Positions 1-6,643 of a DNA stretch of 7,026 nt are shown in pieces. The translations under genes were made by a program, and so were the position numbers. The notes under the pieces were generated by a model. The model saw only the letters and a list, made by a program, of their open reading frames with translations, did not search any database and had not been told where the DNA came from. The stretch covers positions 1 to 7,026 of the forward strand of contig JAJRTM010000140.1 in the NCBI GenBank assembly GCA_024278285.1, given 5' to 3'. Numbering within the stretch: the first letter of the stretch is position 1; the number at the start of each line of letters is the position of its first letter. The stretch comes from Planctomycetota bacterium. Its GTDB lineage: Bacteria > Planctomycetota > Planctomycetia > Planctomycetales > Planctomycetaceae.

Positions 1-2588
1 GACGCGTTGCGTTCGATTTAACGGGGTTGCCTCCAACGATGCAGCAGAGGCTTTCTTACCTTGAAGATGATTCGCCTGATGCTTATCAAAAGATGGTTGA
101 TTATTATCTTGCATCGCAGCATTACGGCGAACGTTGGGGAAGATACTGGCTCGATGTGGCAGGGTATGCGGATTCCGATGGGTATTTTATCGATTTCGAT
201 CAGCCACGCCCCCTGGCTTACCTGTACCGGGATTATGTTGTCAGTTCCTACAACAAAAATAAACCTTTTGATCAATTCGTGAAAGAGCAATTGGCTGGAG
301 ATGAATTATCCGGTTACCGTCCGGGAATTGAGCTGACTCCCAGTCAGGTTGAAATGCTGATCGCGACACACTACCTGCGTAATAGTGAAGATGGCACCGA
401 CCGAAACATGGGAACGCCTAAAGAACGCATTACCACACGGTATGCGACTCTTGAAGGAACCATGCAGATTGTCTGTTCGTCTTTGATGGGGCTGACGATT
501 AAATGTGCCCAGTGTCATGATCATAAATTTGAACCGATGACACAGCGAGAGTATTACGAATTTCAGTCCATTTTTTATCCTGCATTTGATATTGAAAATT
601 GGGTCACGCCGAAGAATCGCTGGGTTGATACGGCACCACGTGAGAAAATTGAAGCCTGGAAAACCAAAGTAAAAAAAGCGGAGCAACGATTGGTTGCACA
701 AAAAGAATCCTTTTCTGTCTGGGAAAAGAATTCTCGTTCTGAAAGCGAATTGTTATGGCAGGCAGATTTTAGTGGTGGTACCGATGAACTGAAAAAACAA
801 TGGAGTAGTCAGCCGCCCACCTCGGAATCCCCGCAAGTCGAATTTGGTGAGAGTGGCGATATTAAAGCTTTCGTGAAGCAGGGACTTCTGGTTATGGAGG
901 ATGCCAAGCCGAGTCGGTTCACCTGGATTGTCAGTCGTCAGCAATTTGACTGGACCGCTGAGAAACCGGGCGAATGGATACAGGTTACTTTTGATATTGT
1001 GGATGGCTCGCGACGAGTCAAAGATAAACTGGAACGCTTTGGTTTTCTGATTGCTGCTTCACCTTCAGAGAAAGAAGGTTATACCGGCAATGTCTTAATT
1101 GATTCCAGCCCGGCATACGGGATCGATATTGTTCTTAATTCGTTCCAAAAAGGAGGGAAACGAGGGCAAACAGGTCAGCGTTTTCGAGGTTACTTTACCG
1201 CAGACAACTGCGGAGTGCGCGTTACGAATATTGGAGAGGGGAAGTTTGAAATTGAACACGTTCTCAATGGTCTCCCGGAAGAAAAACATCAGGGGCGACC
1301 GCGTGTCGTTCGCTCGATGATTGTTGATGAGCAGCAGCTTGCAGGCGGAGGAATCGGCTTCGCTTTTCGTGGCGAGGGATTTCATTTCAGTGTCGATAAT
1401 ATCCGCGTAGAAAGAAGTCCGCAGGGGCAACCGGCCAAACTGTTGCAGGCATCAAGAAAAGAATTGAACGGCAACCGGGATGCAGGACTATCAAAAATAG
1501 AGGCGATTAACAATGAGATTGAGCAATTGCAGGGAATGCGTCCCGGCAAAGTTGCCTGGGTCACAGATCGTTCCAATAAAGCACCTGAAGTCTGCTTGCT
1601 TAACCGAGGCAGTTACTTCAACAAGGGGGAACCAGTCACGCCCAATCTGTTCTCCTTTCTTAATGGCAGCCAGAATCGGTTTGAAGTTGCAAAACCAGAC
1701 GAGAAACAAGGTGCGTTGACAACGGGCAGAAGACTCGCTTTTGCGAACTGGCTGACACAACCCGAGTCTCGCGCTTCAGCATTATTGGCCAGGGTTACGA
1801 TGAACAGGGTCTGGCAGCGATATTTTGGTAAAGGGATTGCGGTGACGAGTGAAAATCTCGGCTACTCCGGTTCGCCTCCCACACATCCGGAACTGCTTGA
1901 ATTTCTTGCTTCTGGTTTTATTGAAAGCGGCTGGGACTTAAAATCAATGCATCGCCGAATTTTACTCTCTCGTGTTTACAGACAAAAAAGCAGCTCGAAC
2001 AGTAAAGCAGAGATGACTGATCCAGAGAATAGGCTGTTATGGAGAGCCCCTGTAAAACGACTCGATGCAGAAGCAATTCGAGATGCAATGCTGGCTGCTT
2101 CCGGACAGCTCGATAACAAAATGGGGGGGCCGTATGTTCCGACCAGAAAACTGCAGAACGGTGAAGTCGATGTAGACGAGAAAACCGAGGGGGCGCACCG
2201 ACGAAGCCTGTATCTGCAATATCGTAGATCCCAAGAGCATACGCTGTTACAAACATTCGATTCGCCCAAGATGGTCGTGAATTGCCTCAGACGCAATGTC
2301 ACGACGGTCCCCTTGCAATCTTTGAGTCTTCTCAATTCGGACTTCATTCTTAATCGCGCCAAAAGTATGGCTGATCGATTGGCAAAGGAAGTATCAGAGG
2401 ACTCTGCACGGATTGATCGTGCCTTTCAATTAGTCTGGGGACGAAGCCCGACGACACAGGAACACGAAGCGGCTGCCTTATTTCTTTCAAAACAGGCGGA
2501 ACGTTATCAAACGAAAAAAAAGGAATGGGCCTGGAGCGACTTTTGCCAAACATTGTTGGCTTCCAATGGTTTTTTGTATGTGGAGTAG
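1..2588 (+). CDS. DUF1549/DUF1553 (PSCyt2-PSD1) planctomycete protein, 5'-truncated by the window edge
   Basis: The frame is open from base 3 and already reads family sequence (RVAFDLTGLPP) before the first possible starts (TTG at 27, ATG at 39), so the true start is outside the window. About 862 residues are visible, ending in TAG. The DUF1549 (PSCyt2) part runs to about base 640 and includes HYGERWGRYWLD and, at 504-518, CAQCH, a CxxCH c-type heme motif, followed by DHKFEP. A charged helical linker (about 640-745) leads to a beta-rich insert of about 220 residues (745-1410, from LLWQADFSG to FSVDNIRVE) that resembles a LamG/concanavalin-like jelly roll. A second helical linker and NRGSYFNKGEPVTP precede DUF1553 (PSD1), from RLAFANWLTQPESR near 1731 to the C-terminus. 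Relatives usually carry a signal peptide and a cytochrome-c-like PSCyt1 domain upstream; neither can be seen here. The exact function is unknown; an extracytoplasmic, possibly redox or polysaccharide-related role is inference. The DUF1501 gene downstream is its usual partner. Confidence 0.93.
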   Translation, partial: RVAFDLTGLPPTMQQRLSYLEDDSPDAYQKMVDYYLASQHYGERWGRYWLDVAGYADSDGYFIDFDQPRPLAYLYRDYVVSSYNKNKPFDQFVKEQLAGDELSGYRPGIELTPSQVEMLIATHYLRNSEDGTDRNMGTPKERITTRYATLEGTMQIVCSSLMGLTIKCAQCHDHKFEPMTQREYYEFQSIFYPAFDIENWVTPKNRWVDTAPREKIEAWKTKVKKAEQRLVAQKESFSVWEKNSRSESELLWQADFSGGTDELKKQWSSQPPTSESPQVEFGESGDIKAFVKQGLLVMEDAKPSRFTWIVSRQQFDWTAEKPGEWIQVTFDIVDGSRRVKDKLERFGFLIAASPSEKEGYTGNVLIDSSPAYGIDIVLNSFQKGGKRGQTGQRFRGYFTADNCGVRVTNIGEGKFEIEHVLNGLPEEKHQGRPRVVRSMIVDEQQLAGGGIGFAFRGEGFHFSVDNIRVERSPQGQPAKLLQASRKELNGNRDAGLSKIEAINNEIEQLQGMRPGKVAWVTDRSNKAPEVCLLNRGSYFNKGEPVTPNLFSFLNGSQNRFEVAKPDEKQGALTTGRRLAFANWLTQPESRASALLARVTMNRVWQRYFGKGIAVTSENLGYSGSPPTHPELLEFLASGFIESGWDLKSMHRRILLSRVYRQKSSSNSKAEMTDPENRLLWRAPVKRLDAEAIRDAMLAASGQLDNKMGGPYVPTRKLQNGEVDVDEKTEGAHRRSLYLQYRRSQEHTLLQTFDSPKMVVNCLRRNVTTVPLQSLSLLNSDFILNRAKSMADRLAKEVSEDSARIDRAFQLVWGRSPTTQEHEAAALFLSKQAERYQTKKKEWAWSDFCQTLLASNGFLYVE

Positions 2589-2612
2589 TCAGATATTTTA
2601 TTTTTCGGAAAG

Positions 2613-2711
2613 TCCTGGCACGGCTGGTTTGTTTTGAGAACCGCGTTTGGTATCGAGCGTTGCGGTAAATTTCAGAAACACCCAGCACGGCTGGTTCATT
2701 CTGATAGCCGT
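2613..2711 (+). repeat. Two diverged direct copies of a ~32-bp repeat (core GCACGGCTGGTT)
   Basis: Copies at 2613-2644 and 2680-2711 align without gaps at about 23 of 32 positions, most differences being transitions. Both share the exact 12-mer GCACGGCTGGTT (2618-2629 and 2685-2696) and a later TGA-A-CCG pattern. The second copy holds a short inverted repeat, CCAGC-ACG-GCTGG (2682-2694). The spacing is 67 bp. The pattern suggests old copies of a dispersed intergenic repeat; whether it occurs elsewhere in the genome cannot be seen from this window. Confidence 0.6.
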
Positions 2712-2735
2712 AACCAAAAACTGTTTTTCTAAAAT

Positions 2736-2759
2736 TTTGCGAGCCGTTCGCAAACTTTT
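2736..2759 (+). terminator. Hairpin with short T tract between the two plus-strand genes (possible terminator)
   Basis: TTTGCGA (2736-2742) pairs perfectly with TCGCAAA (2748-2754) across the 5-nt loop GCCGT, and is followed by CTTTT. This could be a weak intrinsic terminator for the DUF1549/DUF1553 gene. It could equally be a protein-binding palindrome, since it lies about 50 bp before the DUF1501 start codon. The stem is only 7 bp and the T tract is short, so the assignment is tentative. Confidence 0.35.
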
Positions 2760-2804
2760 AACGTTAGTAATACAAAAAAGTTAACCTTATAGTGGTATGA
2801 AAAA

Positions 2805-4202
2805 ATGAATCCTGATCTGTATGAGTTAAGTCGCCGACTATTTCTGAAGCAATCGCTTGGTGGCCTGGGAACGTTAGCAATAACGCATCTGCTGGGGGAA
2901 CAATCCGCAAACGGAGCCGAAAAAAGCGTTCTACCAACAACTCAGGCGAACGCGGTCATCAGCCTGTTCCAGCATGGGGGGCCAAGTCAGGTGGATATGT
3001 TTGACCCCAAGCCGATGCTCAACAGGCTGCATGGAAAAACATATAGTGGAGACCTGAAATTTCGTAACACCAATTCAGCAAAAAGAATATTGGGTTCGCC
3101 CTTTAAGTTTGCAAAGCATGGAAGCAGCGGTATTGAGTTATCAGAACTTCTGCCACACACAGCAGCGATCGTCGATGACATGACGCTGATCCGTTCGATG
3201 GTCACCAAAGCGAGTGATCACTCTGCGGCGATTCGGTTAATGAATACCGGACAATTTTTGCCCGGCTCGCCTGCTGTTGGTTCCTGGGTCGTTTACGGTT
3301 TGGGAGCAGAAACCAAAAGTCTGCCAGCTTATGTTGCTTTGGTACAAAATAACTATCCAACCGATGGAGCCGGAAACTGGTCGTCAGGATGGTTGCCTGC
3401 AGAATACCAGGGGACTCCTTTCCGTTCCGGATCAGCCCCGGTTCAGTACCTGAAAACTCCACGCCGATTCACAACACAAGCCAGGACCGGTCAATTGGAT
3501 TTTTTGAACCAGTTGAATCGCATGCACCAGATAAGGCATCCGGAAAACAGCGAACTGCAGGCTCGAATAAAAGATTTCGAGACCGCTGCCCGTATGCAAC
3601 TGGCAGTACCGGAAGTGCTCGATTTTTCCGATGAGACTCAGGAAATTCAGAAGATGTACGGTCTGGACAGTCCCAATGCGAAAACACGCGATTATGCAAA
3701 ACGATGCCTGCTGGCTCGCAGACTTGTTGAACGAGGTGTGCGTTTCGTTCAAATCTGCCACGGGTCGCAGCCCTGGGATACGCATAATAAAAATGTTTCG
3801 CGTCTGAAAGAGTTATGTCAGATGACCGACCAGCCAAGCGCGGCGTTGGTAAAAGATTTGAAACAGCGTGGGTTGTTAGATGAAACTGTTGTTCTGTGGG
3901 GAGGTGAGTTTGGTCGTGAGCCGATTTCTGAAGGCGCGGACGGTCGCGATCATAATCCACGCGGATTCTCTGTATGGGTTGCCGGGGGTGGTTTCAAATC
4001 GGGCTACGTTCATGGTGAAACTGATGAAATCGGTTATCAGGCGGTCTCAAACATTGTGAGCGTACATAATTACCATGCAACACTGCTGCATAGTTTGGGG
4101 ATCAATCACCGTAAACTGATTGCTCCCCATGAAGGTCGACAAGTCAGCCTGGTAGACTCTCCAGTGACAGGGGCGGATTATATTCCAGAACTGTTGAGCT
4201 AA
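2805..4202 (+). CDS. DUF1501 family protein with Tat signal (alkaline phosphatase/sulfatase-like fold)
   Basis: 465 residues, typical for DUF1501 (COG4102). The N-terminus has a twin-arginine motif, SRRLFLK (residues 9-15), then a hydrophobic stretch (about 19-30) and a plausible cleavage after Ala38 (NGA/EK), so export through Tat as a folded protein is predicted. Family hallmarks are visible: LFQHGGPSQVDMFDPKP (54-70), SDHSAAI (138-143), WDTHNKN (324-330), WGGEFGREP (365-373), GRDHNPRGF (380-388) and HNYHATLLHSLG (421-432). The His/Asp/Glu residues in these blocks are candidates for metal binding by analogy with the alkaline phosphatase/sulfatase superfamily; no activity is established for the family. 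ATG at 2805 is chosen because the Tat motif follows at once. No clear Shine-Dalgarno is present; a TATAGT at 2788-2793 may be a -10 box. It follows the DUF1549/DUF1553 gene by 216 bp, a wide gap for a pair that is often tightly linked. Confidence 0.94.
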   Translation: MNPDLYELSRRLFLKQSLGGLGTLAITHLLGEQSANGAEKSVLPTTQANAVISLFQHGGPSQVDMFDPKPMLNRLHGKTYSGDLKFRNTNSAKRILGSPFKFAKHGSSGIELSELLPHTAAIVDDMTLIRSMVTKASDHSAAIRLMNTGQFLPGSPAVGSWVVYGLGAETKSLPAYVALVQNNYPTDGAGNWSSGWLPAEYQGTPFRSGSAPVQYLKTPRRFTTQARTGQLDFLNQLNRMHQIRHPENSELQARIKDFETAARMQLAVPEVLDFSDETQEIQKMYGLDSPNAKTRDYAKRCLLARRLVERGVRFVQICHGSQPWDTHNKNVSRLKELCQMTDQPSAALVKDLKQRGLLDETVVLWGGEFGREPISEGADGRDHNPRGFSVWVAGGGFKSGYVHGETDEIGYQAVSNIVSVHNYHATLLHSLGINHRKLIAPHEGRQVSLVDSPVTGADYIPELLS

Positions 4203-4217
4203 AAGAATTTTTCTATT

Positions 4218-4233
4218 CCATCGCAGGCGATGG
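4218..4233. repeat. 16-bp palindrome just after the DUF1501 stop
   Basis: CCATCGC (4218-4224) and GCGATGG (4227-4233) are perfect inverted repeats separated by AG. As RNA this gives at most a 6-bp stem with a 4-nt loop. It starts 16 nt after the DUF1501 stop codon, where a terminator is expected, but no T tract follows on either strand. It may be a factor-independent 3' end, a protein site or a short dispersed palindrome. Confidence 0.45.
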
Positions 4234-4248
4234 CACAACGGAATGAAA

Positions 4249-4420
4249 TCAAATCGACAGCTCGGCAACGTATCGTATCCGCTGCAACGCTTCCCGCAGC
4301 CCGAACAAGTCGGCAATCGCCACCAGCAGGCTTTGTTGTTCAGAATCCTGAGGGGCTCTTAAAAAAACAGAAAAAAACAAATCTTACCCACAAATTCTTC
4401 GCAGGAACCTTTTCTTTCAT
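4249..4420 (-). pseudogene. Possible small protein gene broken by a one-base shift at a poly-T run
   Basis: On the minus strand an ATG at 4420-4418 opens MKEKVPAKNLWVRF, runs into a Phe-rich stretch over two 7-T runs, and stops at 4342-4340. In the next frame (+1), across the same T runs, a second open stretch continues as PQDSEQQSLLVAIADLFG and on through LREALQRIRYVAELSI to a TGA at 4251-4249. It looks like an amphipathic helix and is G/C-rich at third codon positions. Removing one T from either run would join them into a protein of about 56 residues. It lies downstream of sufS on the same strand. I do not recognise the product and see no clear ribosome binding site. It may be a decayed gene, a sequencing indel in a homopolymer, or chance open frames. 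The rest of this gap shows only two palindromes. Confidence 0.3.
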
Positions 4421-4441
4421 GCCTTCAGTTCTGCAAACAGG

Positions 4442-4469
4442 ACAGACAGGAATGTCTGTGCTCCTTTTT
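4442..4469 (+). terminator. Hairpin with GGAA loop followed by T tract
   Basis: ACAGACA (4442-4448) pairs perfectly with TGTCTGT (4453-4459) around the loop GGAA, a GNRA-type tetraloop on the plus strand; GCTCC and then five Ts follow. It could stop plus-strand transcripts from the DUF1501 gene before they enter sufS from its 3' side. The stem is A/T-heavy and the T tract begins 6 nt after it, so it may instead be a dispersed palindromic repeat. In the sufS (minus) direction no T tract follows. Confidence 0.4.
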
Positions 4470-4488
4470 GAATAAATAGAGATCCCCA

Positions 4489-5733
4489 TTACGCAAGCCG
4501 CAATTTTTTGCGAGCCTGATGGATCGCTTCGGTCAGTTTATCAACTTCTTCAACAGTATTGTAGAGACCAAAGCTGGCGCGGACGGTTGCAGAAACGCCG
4601 AGTATTTCATGCAAAGGCATCGCGCAGTGATGACCGTGCCGAACACAAACACCATGCCGGTTAAGCAAAAACGCCAGGTCTTGCGGATGGGCTCCTTCGA
4701 GAGTGAAGCTGACAATCGCCCCTTTTTCGGAAACATCGGGGCCATAAATTTTCAGGCCGGGAATTTCCTGAAGTTGCTCGGTGGCTCGAATCAGTAATTT
4801 TTTTTCGTGCTTTTCGATCCAGTCAAAATCAATTTCTTTGATGAATTCGATGGCAGGTCGCAGCGCAATCGCCTGAGCAATCGGCAACGTCCCTGCTTCA
4901 AATTTGGCAGGGGCAGCCGCCCAGGTGGAATGGTCATCAAAAACCTGATCAATCATGTGCCCGCCGCCCAGAAACGGAGGCATCTGTTCGAGCAACTCTT
5001 GCTTGCCATACAGAACACCAACGCCGGAGGGACCGTATATTTTGTGACCGGAAAATGCCAGGAAATCGACCCCCTGTTTCATCACATCGGCTGGTTGATG
5101 CAAAACAGACTGAGCCGCATCGAGAATAAAAACCGCACCGACTGAATGAGCCGCCTCTGCAACTTGCGAGACAGGAATCGTTGCTCCAAGAACATTCGAC
5201 ATTCCTGTTAAACTGACAATCTTTGTTCGCGAATTTAATATCTGCTCGAAAGCCTGCTCATCAAACCGGTATTGGTCGTCGAGCGGGACATAACGAATTG
5301 TTGCCCCAGTTTTTTGAGCGATTAACTGCCAGGGAACGATATTGGCATGATGCTCCATACGGCTGAGAATGATTTCATCGCCCGGTTCAAGGACATGGCT
5401 TCCCCAGGCATAAGCCAGCAGGTTCAGCGACATCGTTGTCCCTGCGGTGAAGATTATTTCCTCTTTCGATTCTGCACCAATTAAGTCGCGTACCGATTCA
5501 CGAGATAGTTCGAGTTCATCATCGATACGTTGCCCGAATTCATAAACGCCGCGGTAAGCGTTGGCGTAATACTTTGTGTAGACTTCGACCTCTTTATCAA
5601 TCACACACTGCGGCTTTTGCGTAGAAGCTCCGTTATCGAGATAAACAACATCGCGACCATGCGAATCGGGGTGCTGAAGAATCGGAAACTGTTCGCGAAT
5701 CGATTCAACCGTAGGAAGAGACAGCGATGCCAT
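4489..5733 (-). CDS. sufS: SufS-type (group II) cysteine desulfurase
   Basis: PLP-dependent cytoplasmic enzyme that converts L-cysteine to L-alanine and leaves sulfur as a persulfide for Fe-S cluster assembly. The 414-residue length is normal for SufS. Visible signatures, in order: YLDNGASTQKP (31-41), FTAGTTMSLNL (95-105), the cofactor-stacking histidine in RMEHHANIVPW (125-135), LDAAQS (204-209) with Asp205 and Gln208, the PLP-binding Lys231 in SGHKIYGPSG, FEAGTLP (278-284), the persulfide Cys370 in RHGHHCAMPLHE, and the substrate-binding Arg385 in VRASFGLYNT. RHGHHCAMPL is closer to SufS than to CsdA, where Gln-His precedes the Cys in E. coli. ATG at 5733 is preceded by AAAAGG with an 11-nt spacer, rather long. 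It lies downstream of sufE on the same strand, but 378 bp of mostly repeat sequence separates them, so it may have its own promoter. No sufBCD genes are in the window. Confidence 0.97.
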   Translation of the reverse strand: MASLSLPTVESIREQFPILQHPDSHGRDVVYLDNGASTQKPQCVIDKEVEVYTKYYANAYRGVYEFGQRIDDELELSRESVRDLIGAESKEEIIFTAGTTMSLNLLAYAWGSHVLEPGDEIILSRMEHHANIVPWQLIAQKTGATIRYVPLDDQYRFDEQAFEQILNSRTKIVSLTGMSNVLGATIPVSQVAEAAHSVGAVFILDAAQSVLHQPADVMKQGVDFLAFSGHKIYGPSGVGVLYGKQELLEQMPPFLGGGHMIDQVFDDHSTWAAAPAKFEAGTLPIAQAIALRPAIEFIKEIDFDWIEKHEKKLLIRATEQLQEIPGLKIYGPDVSEKGAIVSFTLEGAHPQDLAFLLNRHGVCVRHGHHCAMPLHEILGVSATVRASFGLYNTVEEVDKLTEAIHQARKKLRLA

Positions 5734-5792
5734 GTGTGATATTGCCTTTTCATTATTGGTTCTTCCACATTTTAGTGGCTAAAAGAAAAAAG

Positions 5793-6072
5793 AGCCACGG
5801 ATTTACACGGATCAAACACAGATCAAAAAAAATGTCACTCACACAACAGAATCATTTTCATGTCAGTTGAAGTTGAAATTTCTCTTTTTCCATTGCGTCT
5901 TGTTGCAAACCCATTCCTCTTTTTCTATTGAAGATTCGTCTATTTGTCTGACTAAAGTTTCTCGCAAAGGTAACAAGAAGAGAAGTTCATTTTCAGTTTT
6001 TCTTCTGTCTCTGATATCGTCCTTGCTTCTTGAGGAGAATTGATCCGTGAAAATCCGTGTTCATCCGTGGCT
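5793..6072. repeat. Inverted-repeat element A between sufE and sufS
   Basis: The left arm (5793-5825) begins AGCCACGGAT; the right arm (6041-6072), read on the other strand, also begins AGCCACGGAT and carries the same ACACGGAT and CAC-GATCA blocks. About 25 of 32 positions agree. The arms enclose about 215 bp of A/T-rich sequence with no open frame worth reporting. Inside, TCTTGTTGC (5898-5906) faces TCTTGTTAC (complement of 5970-5978), and TTGCGTCTTG and CTCGCAAAGG recall short dispersed intergenic repeats. A further GTGGCT (5775-5780) can pair with the first bases of the left arm. No transposase is present, so the element is MITE-like in form only. It fills most of the sufE-sufS gap. Confidence 0.7.
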
Positions 6073-6111
6073 GTAAAATGTTTCAGCTATTATAAAGTAT
6101 GAAGAACCTAA

Positions 6112-6558
6112 TTATGTAAGTTGCTGCCGAGCCGCTACTTTAATTCTTTGCACCATTCCGTTGAGACCGTTTTTACGTTGCGGGCTCAGATGCCGATCCA
6201 GACCGAGGCGGTCAAAAATTTCTCGGACGTTAATCTCAACAGCCTGCTCAGCCGTTTTGCCATTGAAAATCGCCATCAATAACGCCACCAGTCCGTTGAC
6301 GATCATCGCATCACTTTCTGCTTTTACTAACATCAAAGCAGGATTGCCGACAAATTCAACATCGAGCCAGACATTACTCTGACACCCATGCACAAGAAAT
6401 TGTTCGGTCTTGAGGGACTGATCAATCGCAGGCAGATCAAGCCCGAGGTCGATCAGGTATTCGATTTGAGCTTCCGAATCGTCAAGAAAGTCAAACTCAT
6501 CAATAATTTCTTCAAGGCTGCTCAATGTCACTGGTTCTTCTCTTAAACGGTCTATCAT
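6112..6558 (-). CDS. sufE: SufE-type sulfur acceptor protein
   Basis: Cytoplasmic partner of SufS: it takes the persulfide from the desulfurase on its own cysteine, stimulates turnover, and passes sulfur to the Fe-S scaffold (SufBCD in characterised systems). With the ATG at 6558 the protein has 148 residues, close to the usual 138-150. The acceptor is Cys59 in VHGCQSNVWLD; other family marks are LIDLGLDLP (35-43), ESDAMIVNGLVALL (81-94) and LGLDRHLSPQRKNGLNGMV (118-136). The frame stays open upstream to a TTG at 6633, but the 25 extra residues are not SufE-like and reach almost to the repeat arm at 6644, so the ATG is preferred. Its ribosome binding site is weak (AGAG, 5 nt before ATG). It is first in the sufE-sufS direction. 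CsdE is a homologue with the same cysteine motif; adjacency to a SufS-type enzyme favours SufE. Confidence 0.95.
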   Translation of the reverse strand: MIDRLREEPVTLSSLEEIIDEFDFLDDSEAQIEYLIDLGLDLPAIDQSLKTEQFLVHGCQSNVWLDVEFVGNPALMLVKAESDAMIVNGLVALLMAIFNGKTAEQAVEINVREIFDRLGLDRHLSPQRKNGLNGMVQRIKVAARQQLT

Positions 6559-6574
6559 AACGGCTCTATCAGTA

Positions 6575-6580
6575 TTTATA
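6575..6580 (-). promoter_or_regulatory. Possible -10 box for sufE
   Basis: TATAAA on the minus strand, 16 nt before the preferred sufE ATG, in an A/T-rich stretch. At 17-bp spacing the -35 position reads TGGCCC, a poor match to TTGACA. A start site near 6568 would leave a leader of about 10 nt, which would also argue against translation from the upstream TTG at 6633. This is a weak prediction from base pattern alone. Confidence 0.25.
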
Positions 6581-6643
6581 AAAAATAGATGCAAAATGGG
6601 CCATCCGGAAATTGCGTGCTTCCTGGTTTTCAAGAAGTTAAAT

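Noticed and set aside
1918..2362. Antisense frames rich in Cys and Ser under DUF1553
   Set aside because: They are complements of conserved PSD1 codons; the cysteines come from the codon composition of the real gene.
2797..2808. Three-codon frame (ATG AAA AAA TGA) overlapping the DUF1501 start as ATGA
   Set aside because: Translational coupling was considered, but a frame this short in an A-rich leader is easily chance and there is no supporting ribosome binding site.
3469..3960. 163-residue minus-strand open frame within DUF1501
   Set aside because: It lies wholly antisense to a clear family gene and has no domain-like pattern, so it is a shadow of the real coding frame.
4230..4475. 81-residue plus-strand open frame after DUF1501
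   Set aside because: It starts inside the 4218-4233 palindrome, has low-complexity Ser/Ala/Arg and Lys runs, ends across the ACAGACA hairpin, has no ribosome binding site, and resembles no family I know.
5831..6040. Possible transposase remnant or structured RNA gene in the core of element A
   Set aside because: All frames are short and A/T-rich, no DDE-like or tRNA-like pattern is visible, and only weak internal inverted repeats are seen.
6559..6633. N-terminal extension of SufE from TTG at 6633
   Set aside because: The 25 extra residues do not resemble SufE, would reach past the likely -10 box, and TTG is a rare start; the ATG at 6558 gives the normal length.
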